Positions 25,314 to 38,702 of a DNA stretch of 64,000 bases are shown in pieces. The notes beneath the pieces were generated by a model. That model saw nothing but the letters and a program-made list of their open reading frames with translations. It ran no database searches and was not told where the DNA came from. Position 1 is the stretch's first letter. Every line of letters starts with the position of its first letter. The DNA is taken from contig JANPYM010000006.1 of assembly GCA_025890175.1 (NCBI GenBank), positions 1,148,376-1,212,375 of the forward strand, read 5' to 3'. Origin of the DNA: Ciborinia camelliae (lineage: Eukaryota; Ascomycota; Leotiomycetes; Helotiales; Sclerotiniaceae). Made by a program: the position numbers and the translations under genes.

Positions 25314-26856
25314 CTATGCTTTGAAGATCTTCTCAAGACCTTCCAACAAGATGTTGGCGTGATGTTCTTGGAAGATCAACATAGGTCTGAGACGAACGGC
25401 GCGCTCGCCAGAACCACCAATGTTGATACCAACAGTCTTGGCCTTCTTCAAGACCTCATCTCTTCGGTCGCTGTCAAAGGCGAGGAAAGTTCCTTGTCCT
25501 TTACCTCTCAAGTTTTGGATCTCTCTTGGGTATTGCTTGGAGAGACGTTCGAGTTCTCCATAAAGGTAATCTCCAACCTTGGCGGTGTGGTTAACCAAAT
25601 CCAAACGTTCGATTTCCTCAATGATAGCACGGAAGAGGATAGCACGGGCTGGGTCTCCCATCCAGGTGTTGAATTGACGGTATGGTTTGTTGGGGCGGAG
25701 GGCGGGGTTTCCGAAGTAGTAACCGGCAGTCTGAGCTTTCTTGGAGAAGGTAACCATGTCGGGAGGGGTTTCGAGGTTCCAGTGTTCGTGGGCCCAGAAT
25801 TTACCAGTGGCACCGACACCGGTTTGAACTTCGTCGACGATGAGGAGGATGTTGTGTTTCTTGGTGAGGGCTCGGAGACCACGGAAGAAAGCAGGGGATG
25901 CGTGATTGTCTCCTCCTTCAGATTGAACGGGCTCGACTATGACGGCACAAGGTGGGAGGTGGTGAGTGGTGATGATACGTTCGACATCCGCAAGAGCTTC
26001 CTCTTCAATCTTTCTGTTCTCCTCGACGTGATCTTCGAGTGGGTATTTGAGAAGAGGGAAGGTAGCTTGTGGCCAGTCGAAAGCAGGAATATCGATTTTG
26101 TGAATTGGCTTACTGCGGGTGGTAGAGAGGGAACCGAATAGACGACCGTGGAAACCAGACTTGAAAGACAAGATAGATAATTGAGGAGCACCTGGTGCTT
26201 GGTTAAGCATGCAGGAAGCAATATCTTTCTCCGAGAATTCCACATCTGCACCACCACGCTCTTGTTGTCGGCGGTACATGAATGCAGCCTTGTATGCAGT
26301 CTCATTCGCATCTGAACCTGCCATGGCGGTGAAAACTTGATCAAGACCCTTTGGTGCTACCTTCAGGATACCAGTCTTGATGATCTCGGCCCAATCGTGG
26401 GAGGGGAAGTTTCCGAGGGCAGGACGGTTGATGATGGCAGATGCCATTTGTTCGGATTGTGCGGCCTTGAGGAGATGGGGGTTGCTGTATCCAACTGGGA
26501 TGGAAGCAATTTGTGCGTAACTATCATTTTCATTAGTATGCTGTGGCACGCCCAATAAACAAGCAAGAGATAACATACACATCCAATAATACATTTCCAT
26601 CTGGATCCGCAATGTAGTTACCAACACTCTTTTGGTAATTGGCAAGCATGTTCAAACTTCTGGTATCAAAGACAGTGTCCAAGGCTGCAATTGCCTTTTG
26701 AGATTCTGGGCCTGGAATGGCAGTCTTGATTTGTGGTCCCTCTGGTTCACCGGCGAAGAATGGCTTGACACTTGTAGTGGCATATGTTCGTACTGTTCGT
26801 GGAATGACTCTTGAGGCCATTGGACGCAATTGCGCCGCAGCTCTAAGAGAAGCCAT
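25314..26856 (-). CDS. gatA: 4-aminobutyrate aminotransferase, mitochondrial
   Basis: Two exons on the minus strand, 26579-26856 and 25314-26520; one 58-nt intron whose removal restores DVYAQIASIPVGYSN; 1485 nt (494 aa), normal for eukaryotic GABA transaminase. The N-terminus (MASLRAAAQLRP..., Arg/Ser-rich, no acids) is a mitochondrial targeting peptide. The class-III aminotransferase core shows the AGSDANETAYKAA region, the PLP-phosphate Asp in VDEVQTGVGATGKFW, and the PLP Lys in TFSKKAQTAGYYF at about residue 350. It converts GABA plus 2-oxoglutarate to succinic semialdehyde plus glutamate (EC 2.6.1.19, GABA shunt). It stands alone with no pathway neighbours. Frames on the opposite strand in the same span are shadows. 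Confidence 0.95.
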
Positions 26857-29123
26857 TATTGAATTAAACTGTGAGGAGGGATTGAGAAGAGAGGGGAGAT
26901 TGGGTTTGAAGGGAAGGGAAAGGAAGAGAAAGAGAAATCGAAATATGAGAGAGGGGAAGAGAGGGGGAGACAGAGTTGAATCGTGGCTGTTTGTGTCTTT
27001 TTGTATCTCTCTCTGCAAACCGAGTGGGGAGTTGGGTGGGGTTTAATGCAATGCAATAAATAATGCAATCAATTGATTGATGGTGGTTTGGCCATATACC
27101 ATGGATGGATGATGGTACCGACTACCGAACTGACGTTCCGTATGGACGGTATGGTCATTGGTGAGTTTTTTGGTTTTATCTTATCCAACTTTATTGTGAG
27201 GCGAAACTTCAACGCAAACCTAATTGATGTATATAATATGCAGATTGAAGTTACCTAAGAAGTCCTATCAACCAGATATCGATGAATTTGATAAATCATG
27301 ATTGGATGGAGGAATTGATAGATATCTACCAAGGGACGAAGAAGAGTAGTACCGGTACATACTTTGAAAGAGATTTGACAAATAATAATATTTATTATGT
27401 TTTTATATATTACAGTATATCATTTGTACCTTTGTACGTATCTAGTATCTATCATTACCTACCTACCTACCTTACTTACCGACCCAAGTACCTAGGGAGG
27501 TATAGTAACTTTCTTCAATTCCCATTTATCAACGATTATGAAATGGATTATGATACCTCTATTATTACCCAGGTACTGTATCGTAAATCCTATCATAAAT
27601 CCTATCAACCATTCTATCAAAGACGAACCTCCAGATGATTGGACAATTACTAAATCCGATTTGGAAAGTACAACCTTATCATGGACAGCCAATCGGTCGG
27701 GTACCGGTAGGGTATTAAGTTAAGGTTACTCACTACATTGACATCTATCTAGCCCGGGGCCTATATTGATATTGACATCCATTAACTTATTAAACTTCTT
27801 TCCCTCCCCTTCATATCAAACGAAAACAAAACACGAGACGAACTACCAAGTCACCGATATCGCCATCATTTTTGCTTCATCTCTATCTTGAGGTCATTTT
27901 CACTTCACTTCAACCATCTTCTCGATTATATTCATTCGCGAGCCAGTTGCAAAGTGTATCAATAGGTACAATTATCAAGAACTCATTAATATTCAAGGCG
28001 TTTAATATCAAAAACATACCTAGGTAAGAAAGGTTATCATCACAAAAGCTTTTTATTTCTATACTGTACCTACATTTCAATATATTTCATCACGAACAAA
28101 AGCTTTCAATACCTATAATTCCATTGGAACCACGGAGTACCTAAGGATACATACATGATCGATATCGAGGTATTCTTTGCTCAAATCCCCAATCCCAACA
28201 ATTTTCCCATCCAAGTGAGGTTACTCATCCTATCCATACACGCAATGGAAATTCCAAGATTACATCCGCATATGTATGCTCCTAAGGTACCTCGGAAGAC
28301 CTGAGACGCGTTCTTTTTCTTTCCTTTTTTTGGTTTTGAGCTTTGGATCGCAACGTTTCTCTTTCCTTCATCCTCCTTTGTGTTTCTTGATCCCCCTCGT
28401 AATATACTTCCTGGATGGATTTCACGGTGGGGGCGACAGGGGTAGGGGTAGCGGGGGCGGCGGATAAAGTAGCCAAGACTGTGATGCAAGATCGGAGAGT
28501 CAGTATTGACAATTCAAGGAAGATGTTGGAGGGAAATGAGAGAAATGAGGAAAATTACGAGGTAAATTTTATTGAGGAGCAAAAGGAGTGCATATAGGAA
28601 ATATACAACTGGGTTGAGATCTGGGAATGGGAATACAGAGTTGGGTATTGGGAACCAAGGATTCAGTGAATGAATTAAGCTTACAGGCGACGGACAAGAA
28701 GGCGGAGGTGCCATATGATCGGGCGGAGAAAATAGATGAGGAGATGACGGACAAGGAGGCGGAGAAAAAAGATAAGATGGCGGCGGACAAGGAGACACAG
28801 GTGCCATCCGATTGAGCGAAGAAACAAACAATCCCATCGCATTCATATCTCTTAACATAAACCCCAGCGGGAATCTTCAAACGAGTTTAGTAACCGTTGT
28901 AGAGCAATCATGTATTTGAAATTTCTGGCTCAAAAATACTACTAGGTAGGTAATTATCCCATAGATGCCGGAGAGAAAAAAAGAGATCCTATTCCATTCC
29001 ATTCGATCTTCATTACGTCCATATCACATTACATCCACAACACATTTCGATCCCAATAAAAATCATCATCATAACTCGCTCAAACTCCAATCACCTCAAG
29101 CATCCATTCAAGCATCCACCAGC
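26857..29123. other. intergenic region
   Basis: No gene I can support. The part up to about 27060 is the GA-rich (on plus) promoter and leader of the aminotransferase. AT-rich DNA with TACC repeats lies at 27400-27500. Minus-strand frames at 28181-28512 and 28514-28880 have some protein-like stretches but no ATG or splice chain that joins them. Confidence 0.5.
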
Positions 29124-30378
29124 TCACCCCTCCCCCGGCTCCCGACTCTCCCCCCCCCCTAACTCACTAATCCCCAGCAATTCCTGTTCGCCCCCCCGAT
29201 TCCCATCCGCATTCACATCCCCATCCCCACCCCCAGCCCTCGGAGGCGCCCAAGCCGGCGGTTCATGCGCATTAACCTCCGGGGCACAATCCGGTTGGAT
29301 ACCAATGCGTTGCGCTTCATAACCATAGGAGGGAGATTTCTCGTTTCTCTTCCCTCCTATGGCTGCTGGTGCCCAGGGGTTGGTGCTTGCATTTGCATTT
29401 GCATTTGCATTTGGTGATGGGGATGTGGTTGGTAATGGGGATGGTGATGTGGTTGGTGAGGCATAGGATGCTACTTGGATCTCGGGACTGGATGATCCGT
29501 GCGGTGGCGGGATGTACCTCGGTGTCGTGTGTCGTCGCCAGAGGAGGAAGGCCAGGATTAGCAGCGTGCAGCCTAGGAGCGTCATTCCGATTGCTATTCC
29601 GATTTTTTCCCCCGTGGATGGGTTTTCATGGCGCGTGGTTGCTGGGAGGGCTGGGGTGGTTGCTGGGGTTGCGGAGATCGAGGATGTGCTCGCTTTTGTG
29701 GGCATCATCATTGTAGTTAAACCCATAGTCATGGAGCTAGAAGATGGAATTTGTGTGGCCTCTTGTACGGCTAAAGAGGTCGCTGTCCAATTGTTTGCAG
29801 CAGTGATAGTGCCCATGTCATCTGGAAGGAGTACAGTGTCGCAGGCGATAACCCAGAAATCGCCATATGAAGGATATACATATGTATTACAATATTGGGA
29901 GAAGGGATTGTTGCTATTGAAGGCATGTATGAGGATTGATAATGGAATGGTGAAGAGAGGGCTGAAGTGGTAGGCATGGAATTTCTCTTACCATGTTAAG
30001 ACAGCTGGATCGCTGGTGAAGTGACTGCTTGCGGAATAGAAACTCGGGAGGACGCTGAACGGAATACAACTAGAGGGAACAGAGCAAGGGTCTCCACTGC
30101 TTCATCTTAGTTCATCGGACGATCGGAAATGTTCGGGCACCCTCGACTTACGCGTTGCAACATGACGCGTAGCCTTCCTCTCTTCCAGCGCAGGTCGCGG
30201 GATAATAACATATATCGTTGTTGCAGGAAGTGGAATCGTCACGCTTTAACGCCCGATCAAAATCGCGTGGAGAAATCGATGCCGTTATCATTGCATCCGG
30301 AACAGCCTCGTGTGTTGTCGTCGTCGCCAATACCAACACCGGATAAATAATCCATGAATAAAGCAACGCCAAATGCAT
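29124..30378 (-). CDS. mucin-like single-pass membrane protein with Cys-rich ectodomain
   Basis: Exons on the minus strand: 30152-30378, 29992-30069 and 29124-29913; introns of 82 and 78 nt; 1095 nt (364 aa). A signal peptide covers residues 1 to about 20 (MHLALLYSWIIYPVLVLA). A Cys-rich ectodomain follows at about 50-125 (CNNDICYYPATC, then CCNACIPF at the first join and CNNPFSQYC after the second). Next come a Ser/Thr/Pro stalk (about 135-200), a transmembrane helix at about 204-227 (KIGIAIGMTLLGCTLLILAF) and a Pro/Gly/Ser-rich cytoplasmic tail. The pattern of secreted Cys domain, Ser/Thr stalk, single helix and basic tail is a common fungal surface-protein layout (WSC/Mid2-like sensors), but no known domain can be named. 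The ATG at 30378 is chosen because the upstream in-frame GTG adds nothing. Function is unknown; cell surface inferred. Confidence 0.8.
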
Positions 30379-31653
30379 CACGACACCAAGAAAGAACGAA
30401 TGAATTCAAAGTCCAGCGTATATCCTATCCCAAATAAAAGATCAACGCACAAACATCAGAGACTCCAATACCAACAAGAAAGAAAGAAAGAAAGAAAGAA
30501 AGAAAAGGAAAATCCAAGGGGGAAGTCAAATCATGATATGCTATGCTATGCTATGATATAAGGCTGTGAAAATCCAGTCAAGCAGGTATCCCAGAAGCAC
30601 GAAACAATAATCGCACACGAGTCACGACATAAAAAAAAACGAGAACGAACCTTCATTTCTGCAGGTGACCGTGGGAAGGATCGCCATTTCCCAATCTAAC
30701 TGGACGGGGCACCCAGGCAGGAACCCGCAGGACGTTCGCAGAGCATGCGCGCAGCCGTCGTAACCGTCGTAACCGATGGATAGAGGGGACCGCGGCATGC
30801 AGTGCGTACGATGATGGCTCATGCGCGAGATTCGTTGGTTGGCTGGCTTGGGCTTTGGCTTGGGCGTTGGCGTTGGCGTTTGTGGAAATGGAAGGTGCGT
30901 GGTGTGTGTGTGGTGTGATGGATGGATGGATGGATGGATGAATGTTTTGTGAGGACCGACCGACCTGGTCTGGTCATTCTGCAGAACCCCGTCGATGAAT
31001 GATCGCCGAGCTCGTTTTTTTTTTGTTTTTTGTTTTCGGTGAAAGGGGATAGATATCTCATATCTATATCTATCTTCTGAGGAAAGGCGGGATCGATTCC
31101 GTGACACGGGGTACCTGGTAATCGGACGTTTCTGTCAGGATGCTCATGTAGTGATGTGAAATAAGATGATGATTGTGAGGAGGCTAGGCTAGCAAGTTAG
31201 GTATGCCTCGAGGTCTACTGGCTGTTCTAAATAAACTAGCCCTAGTTGGACCTAGACCCTGTCATGTGCTCGGGATAATGATCCAAAGGAAGATGAGGCT
31301 AACAGTTTCCTTGGGGATGTGAGAAGAATGAATCTAATATTTTGGAGTAAAACTACTGTATCTAATTATATTATATGCGTAGAATGGAGATACCCAGCCA
31401 TTAACATCTTGCGAAAGTATATCCTTGACTGGGATCGTCTATATCTCCTCAAAGTGATGACCAAAGCAAATTGCAAGCAAAATAGTATCATAGAATGGAA
31501 ACTCAAATCGAATGCACCCAGTGGCATCACGACCGACTTTCTTGGCGTTAGCCTTGCTATCCCCTTCCCCTCTTCCACGATTCCATTCACTACCATCCCA
31601 TTACCACATGTTTTCTCCGCTTCCTCTCCTATCCGCACTCTCCGAAAACCACA
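30379..31653. other. intergenic region
   Basis: No supported gene. It has a GAAA microsatellite at 30479-30505 and GGAT repeats near 30921. The frame at 30622-31107 (minus) is compositionally biased and has no splice partners. Confidence 0.55.
30479..30505. repeat. GAAA microsatellite
   Basis: About six tandem GAAA units. Confidence 0.85.
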
Positions 31654-34600
31654 CTAATCGCCAATTTCCACTCCAAATTCGCCATACAATTCCCCAACTC
31701 TCACCCCCCTATTATCCGCAATCATGCCAACCAATCCCTGTCCCACATCCTTAATATCATTATAATCATGCAGTAACTTAATGTGTCTCTTGACCGTTTC
31801 ATGTGCCGGCTTTTCGAGTTCTTTTGTAATCTCCTTAACTTTCTCTCGTTTTGCCTTGATTTCGGTCCTGAGTTGGGCGTTGCGAGCTTGAATTGATGAC
31901 TAGGGGGTGGATATTAGTTCTTGGTTTGGAGAGATAAAAATGGTGCGGGAAGGAAGGGAGACTTACGATTTTCATAGCTTTGATCTCTGCGAAGAAAGCT
32001 TCTTGGCGTTGTGAAGAGGATGAGGTGTTTGATGAAGTAGATACTTGACTTCCGGAAACTTTGCCTTTAGAACTACCGATAGTGGATGTCATGTTTTTCA
32101 TGCTAACATCTTCAACATCTAAAAAATCTGGGGTTTTCACCGACTGTTTCCCTTTATTCTTAAGCAAGGCTGGTCTTCCTCTTTTCTTCTTCTCGATGAT
32201 CGGTTCCTCTTGCTCGTCGACTTCTTCCTCGACAGGCTCCTCATTTGTAGCACTGGGAAGCTCCACCTTCTCAGACATTTGCTGTTCTTCGTCGGTAACT
32301 TCGGAATCGCTGTTACTAATACGCCGAGCTTTGGTTGCAGAAGGTCGGCCTCGCCTCTTTTTCTCTTGTGAAGCTGGTTTGTCACGAGCTTGTATTTCCA
32401 CTTCCAGATTTTCATCATGCTCATCCCTAGTATTCTCTTGATTGGTCAACTCTTCTTCAGCCTTTCTGTCTTCAGTACTAGTATCCAGAATTTTGATCCC
32501 AGATGGTCGTCGACCGCGCTTTTTTGGCTCTGGCTTGATCTTTTTGACAGGCGGCGACTCATCTTGTAGCTCATCTTCCCCCTCATCCGAGTCTGCAATT
32601 TCTATCGGGATTATCTTGCCAGAACTGCCAGCATTACTCGATATTATTTCCTTGGTAGCACTTCCGGTGTCCAAGCTAGACGCCTTGCGGGCAGGCCTAC
32701 CTCTCTTTCTTTTTGCTGGAGATGAATTGGCCGATAAGCTAGCATCAGTCGCACGTTCGGTGGCCTCCGCGATTATAATATTCTTCGAAACAGGTGAAGC
32801 GGCGTGGTTAGAAGTTGTTTTGACAGTCTCAGCGGCATCCTCGATCCAGGCACTTACACCAGAAGACTTGCGATTAGAAGGCCTGCCTCTTTTTCTCTTC
32901 TCTGGCGAAGAATTGACAATAGATGACCCATTGGTGCCTGCGGCTACGATTTCTTGCGCTACGACGCTATCGGGATTTTCTCCTGCGGCTACATTGACGG
33001 TCGTATTTTGGGAATCCAGTTCAGAGACTTTGCGACTAGCAGGCTTCCTACCTTTCTTTATCTTTGGGGGAGAATTAATGGCAAGCAACTCATCAGCTAG
33101 TTCCATATAAGCCACAGATTCATTGATATCAGTGTTTGTGGCCTCTTCTGGTGCCATATCCTCTGTAATTTCGTCTGAAACTTCATCAACGACCGTCTTT
33201 TGAGGTGTCAGTTCAGAGACCTTTCGACTAGAAGGTCTACCTCTCTTTCTCGGTCGTACGGGTGAGTCATCATCCAAATCATCCAATTTTCCATTTGTCG
33301 TAGCCTCTTGAGTTTCAATATCGTTGAGTGGTAATGATGAAAACTCGTGCGGTAATTTCCTCATTTCTGTCTGCTCAGGCTCAATTCCGGAAGATTTGCG
33401 TCCTGCAGGTCTTCCCCTCTTTCTTTTGACTGACGAAGATGCGATTGTAGCAAACTCTTCAGTGGATTTGTGATTAGGTGTAGCCTCATCCATCTCAATA
33501 TCGTCGAGTAACACCACTGGAACGTAGCTTGAGGCTACTTTGGCACTTTCCTCTGCGTTTCCTTTCCTGAGACTTAACCCGGAAGATTTGCGGCTTGCTG
33601 ATATTCCTTTGTTTCGTTTGACCCGCGATGCTTGGTTGATCATAAGCCCGGCATCAAGATCATCATCAAGATCATCATCAAAACTATCACTGGGAGCTGT
33701 TACCGTAACTTCATTGGGCTGATTCAGATCTTCGTCTGCTTCCTCAGTATATTTCTTCTCAGGACTCAAATTGGAAGACTTTCGGTTGGCGGGTCTTCCT
33801 CTCTTTCGTTTGACGGGTGAGAATGAGTTGGTAGTCAACTCGTCCATCGTGTCATCAACAATATGAACATCATCACTAGGAAGAATTGCTGCCATGACGT
33901 CATTCAATTCGTCCAAATCTTCACCTGCTTCCTCTGCGTCTTGCTTCTCGAGACTCAAATCGAAAGAATTTCGGCCAGGTGGTCTTCCTCTTCTCTTCTT
34001 CTCTTGCATGGAATGCATAGGAGAGCTTGCGGCTGGTTCGTCGGGTAATTTGGGACCAACAATCAAATTTATATTCTCTTCATTCATCGGAGCCACACCT
34101 CTCTCGGCATTCTTAATATCTCCACTATCAGCCGTAACGGCAGATAATGTAGGAATCTTTCTTACAGACGGCCTGCCTCGTTTTCTCTTCTCCTGTGCGG
34201 GGCTACTTGGGGATAGTTCAGTTGTCGGGGTTTCATCGGCAGACGATTGCTTAGTTGTGTGATATGCTTTATCAATGAAAGTGACTTCCGAGCTTTCTGT
34301 TGCATCCACAACTGCTTTGTCCTCTTCTGTGGCGGGCTCATCAAAAGATAAAGCAGAAGTTTTCCTACTAGATGGCCTGCCTCGTTTTTTCTTCTCTGGC
34401 ACAGGGCTGCTTGCATTTGAATTTTCTTCGGCATTCATTCTCATCGGCTTATCTGAATCAGCTTCGACAAGCTTTTCTTTCTTCTCGATAGATCCTACGT
34501 CGCTTCCTTTGCTGTTGGAAATCCCAGAGCCCTTTCTTCCCGGTGGTCGACCTCTTTTATTTGTCTTCTTTTGCGATAATGATTGAGCAGAAGGTGACTC

Positions 34601-36499
34601 AACTTGTATATTATCATCGCCGTCGGCTTTCGAATTCTTTTTCAATTTCTCTGCAAAACCTGACTCTTCAACTTCTTCGGGATCATCTCTTCCATTATGT
34701 ACTGTCTCAGCTTCCATTGTTTCAGGATCTTTGAGATGTTTCTTTGGGTCAATAGAGCTGGTAGCACATTCTCTTCCAAATGAGCTTGCAATGCCGTCGG
34801 TCCCTCTATCCTCATTTTCTTCCCCAGTAGCATTATTTGCCATTGAAGTGTCCTGATTCTGGGCATTCTTCATTGCACTATCTAGTGTTCTCTCAGTATG
34901 ACTAACTTTCTGTGTGGATTGTTGACTCGATTCTGTGATTGCATCACTGTCCGGAATTTCTAGTTGTTTCGTTTGCATTGGAGCTTTTGTTCTAGGCAGA
35001 GGAGGCAGGTCGACATCTTCCACACTGTTATCATTCACTGGTCCTTGCTCGGTGATACTCGAATCTTGAGTCTGCACATAAGTAAGAGCTGGCACATTGT
35101 CCATATCTGGAGCGTTTGAAACGCTCCCATCTGTGGTGACTTTTGTGGCGGTTAGAGCCCCTTCGAAATATCCGTCTTGAGTAGTAAATTTAACTGGTGA
35201 TTGATCATGACTAGATATTGAATTGGATTTTCCTTCGAGATCCCTCAAATCTTGGTTATTGAGAAAACCGTTGGTATCACTTTCGACTGCGTGACTGTAG
35301 ATCTCGAAATGACCATTTGTCTTGACGTTAATATCAGCCTCATCAATCATGTTGGAATGAGCCATTGCCACATTCGAAATATTACCATGACTTTCCTCTG
35401 GTCCATTAATCACCTCATTTGCGACTTCATCGACTACTGCCTCAACCTCCATCTCGGTGGAAGCTTCTCTCAAGCTTGAGATTTCATCGTGACTTTTCTC
35501 TGGCACGGGGTCTTCGTTACCAATAAATGAACCCTCGATCTTATCGTTAATCTGATCTTCGACATGATTATTCTCTCCAGAATCATCAGCATCTGCAAGA
35601 TGATCGAGATCCGATGCAGTCTCGATAGCAATTGATTTTGAAACTGAAGTCTCCTTATGAGTTTCCCGGAGGATCATGTTTTCCCTAATTTTAACCATTT
35701 CGTCTCGAGTCTCGCCCGCAAGAAAATCCGAAATACTCTCATCATCAGCTATAGTCATCTGTCGATCTCCTCTCTGCTCTGCCTCGCCATCGTGCATTGG
35801 TGAATTATCTCCCTCCCGGAGGTCTTCTAAGTTATCTGGAGGAGCTTTTAGGCCCTTTTTCTGGTTCAGCATAGATTTTCGGCCCGACGCCAACTCTTCT
35901 GGGGGGTGCTCGCCGTCCTCGAGATGGACTTGAAGTGCCTCGCAATTCTGGTTGAGAAGATTGTTCGGGTGGGTTTCTTCTTTATTTGCTTCAGCCACTT
36001 CCAACACAGCACTTTGCTCTTGGGCTTTAGAAGCATTTTTGTCGGAAGACTCGTCCAATAGTGGAATGGAAATCGTTGCATCATTTTGATAAGAACTCAC
36101 ATCGACCTCTTCCTCCCTGGTTTTCGATATGGATACAGCCTCTTCGGCATCTTCAGCCGGGCCATCATATTGCGGCAAAACAATGTGGCGAGATGTCGCA
36201 TTACCGTCAACCCCAATTTTTGATATTGACGCAGCCTTCTTATCCTCGCCCACATCGTCAGCCGTCCCATCATACTGTGGTAAAACCATACTGCGTGATC
36301 CCACCTCGCCAATCTCATCAATACTCTCTCTAACTTTCCTTACATCCCCCGTATCAACCCCCATCTGCGCCACATCCCTATCACGCTCACTCACAACTTC
36401 ATCATCCAACTCCATACTCTCCGCCTCCCTAAACCTCTGCCAATTCCACTGTTCATAAAACTCCATCCCCAAATCCATCTCCAAAGTACCCCCATCCAT
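31654..36499 (-). CDS. swi5: AT-hook array fused to Swi5/Sae3 recombination-mediator domain
   Basis: Two exons on the minus strand: 31967-36499 and 31654-31899 (67-nt intron); 4779 nt (1592 aa). Residues 1 to about 640 are acidic, low-complexity and disordered. Residues about 645-1440 contain about 14 spaced basic cores: 11 with canonical RGRP (for example KRKRGRPANRKSS) and three eroded ones (KGISASRK, KGRKPASRK, RGRRPSG). The C-terminal 120 residues, mostly in the second exon, match the Swi5 family: a coiled-coil start (RTEIKAKREKVKEITKELE), then HIKLLHDYNDIKDVGQGLVG and EFGVEIGD at the end. Swi5 with Sfr1 helps load Rad51/Dmc1 on single-stranded DNA in homologous recombination. Yeast Swi5 is under 100 residues, so the N-terminal extension is very large. 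Nuclear location is expected. Confidence 0.85.
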
Positions 36500-37498
36500 T
36501 TCAGAAAACTCTTCACGTTTCTTTTCCTTTAAGTCTTCTTTTTTCAGTCTTTCACCAAATGTCTACTACTTTCTTTTTCGTCCAATCTCCACCATCAAAA
36601 TCCCATTCCAGTTCCGTGGCGACAATAACCCTCGAACTTTCAATCAACCGTGATGCTTGACCATTATTAAAAGATTGAAAAGACGATGGCAAACAAATAG
36701 AAGATAATAACTTAAAATAGATGAAGAAGAAATCAAACTCCGAGAGAGAGAAAAAAAATGTAATTGTAAAGGTGAACTTTCTTTTCGAGATTGAAACCCA
36801 AAAAGAACAAACGCGTTGATATCACATGCATCCTGCACGGACCCACAAAACACGAAAGAGGCGGGCTAGTCACGGGTTTATTATGAGGTCCCTCGATCCG
36901 ATTGGGACATCTCTAGGCCGAACCAAGTGAATTCAGTAAAGTGAAGGATGGTGGGACGAATGAAAATGATGTATTGAAATAGAATCAACCTTCACGAACT
37001 TTCCTTGGATCTGTAGGTTGCCCTATCAGAAATGATTTATACATCCCTAAGGGAATTGCGGAGACCGGGAATCACGTCTGTATATACCGAAACTATTTAC
37101 AATTGGTTTAAATTAGAGTGGTAGATGGAGCAGCAGCGGTTGGGATACGGAGTTAGGATGTAGGTCTGCTGGCTTATCAAATTCACTTTGGTGTCTGCTG
37201 CAGGTGATCTAAGATACCCCGCCATGCTTGCATATTCCCTTTTCATAGTGGTGGAGGCTTTTAATTTTTCACAGCATGAAAATCTGATACACGTCTGCGA
37301 GCCAAAATTTGGTGTTGGGGAGAGAAAAGGTCTCCATTTGAAGGTCATGCCTGCATCTATCATATCTCAACAGCTGAAGAGATGAATTCCCCTGCTGGCA
37401 AATACCTCATGGCATCCTCAAACAATAAATACCGAAGCCAAGAGTATACGGCCTCCAATGTTCTCCACTTCCCCATGTACATTTCCAACGGCAAACAC
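36500..37498. other. intergenic, promoter of the Swi5/AT-hook gene and 3' end of TIF6
   Basis: No gene. The part at 36500-36800 is C/T-rich read on plus, then A-rich. No other signal is recognised. Confidence 0.5.
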
Positions 37499-38702
37499 TT
37501 AATAGAAACTCTCTACCATTGTATCCTTGTTCTTTCCCGCAATATCACTTGGACCTTGTCCCTCACCCAGTCTGAACACACTCTCTATCACACTCAATTC
37601 CGTAGCTGTGGTGTCCAACCCGGTAACTGCCATCCAGTCATTAACCACCATACCTGCACCTACGACACTGCTACCTCTGTTCACACTACCCGCAACTAAT
37701 GGAACTTGTAATAACGAGGATAATTCATCTTGGTCTTGAATACTGGTTTTAGGGTGAACGATACCGCCTTGGTTGGAAAGTGCCATATAGGATCCGACAA
37801 GGACATTGTCAGCGATGGTTTGACGGAATACTTCGACTCCAAGGACATCAGCGATAATTTCTTCGGTTTCCCGCTCGAGATCTGGGTGGACGAGGGCAAC
37901 GTGGTCGTTGGATACTATGACGTTTCCGAGAGCTGAAAGTCTCTCTTCTATTCTCTGTTTGATTATTCGTTAGTATTGTCAAAACGAAGTAAAGCCTTAG
38001 AGGAGTAAAACGGAGGCATGGAGGAGCAAAATAACGCCATTCGCAGTCGCAACCCTTAAAACTGTGAAGCAAAGCCCTCCGTTCCTCGACTAGCAAAATA
38101 AGACAACCCACCTGTATCTTAACACTATCCGGCAAACTATTCCTCAAATGTTGCAATTCCTGATCCGTCGTACTCGTTGGCACCAAAAGTCCCTTCTTGT
38201 TACCTGCCGTCAAACGTCCAATAATACGAGTTCCTGCAATTGTCGCATGGCAAATTGGGATAACATCTTGGAGTTCTGCTTCGAATACACTATTTGCCTC
38301 GTTAGTTTTCCTTCTCCCGCCAACAAGGGAATTGGAGTGCGCCGGGGACTAAAAGTATACCAATTTGAAGATACACATACCTGTAGAAATTTTCACTTGC
38401 GCCTACGGCCACCAAGGCATATGAATTTGTCAATGTAGAGAAGACACCGACTCTAATCAATCCATCTCGTCAGCAACACATTTAATATTCAAAACCCCCA
38501 TCTTCCTTGAATCCATCTTCACTTTTCTCCGCAGATACTGATTTCCATCTCATCATTCGGCCGCACATCAGAATTGAATTGTGCCACCTTATAGTGGGGT
38601 AAAGTAATCATTCTCTCTCCAATCCATAATACCATCGGCAACGAGGAGGGGTAAGGCGAAAACCTACTCATTTGAATTCTCAAACTGGGCACGAACAGCC
38701 AT
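37499..38702 (-). CDS. TIF6: eukaryotic translation initiation factor 6 (ribosome anti-association factor)
   Basis: Four exons on the minus strand: 38668-38702, 38381-38452, 38112-38289 and 37499-37954; introns of 215, 91 and 157 nt; 741 nt (246 aa), the standard eIF6 length. It reads [19 protein letters not shown] at the start, then [36 protein letters not shown] and [18 protein letters not shown], and ends in [13 protein letters not shown] plus a short acidic/basic tail. These are repeated pentein-fold blades. It binds the 60S subunit, prevents premature 40S joining, and is needed for nuclear 60S biogenesis. The N-terminal exon is only 35 nt, set by the ATG at 38702 and the exact GAA|GTC join. 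No anomalies. Confidence 0.95.

Noticed and set aside
25359..26141. 260-aa plus-strand frame opposite the GABA transaminase
   Set aside because: Antisense shadow of a well-supported enzyme; codon-position pattern explained by the minus strand.
28181..28880. Minus-strand frames with short protein-like parts (a Lys/Arg-rich helix, and KIPAGVYVKRYE)
   Set aside because: No ATG for the first, different frames, and no GT-AG chain joining them; could be a decayed gene but not supportable.
30622..31107. 161-aa minus-strand frame with His/Thr/Pro repeats
   Set aside because: Low-complexity content from GGAT and GGCTTT repeats; no splice partner or conserved feature.
32061..34586. Several plus-strand Ser/Phe/Leu-rich frames opposite the AT-hook/Swi5 gene
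   Set aside because: Antisense shadows of Lys/Arg/Glu/Ser-rich repeats.
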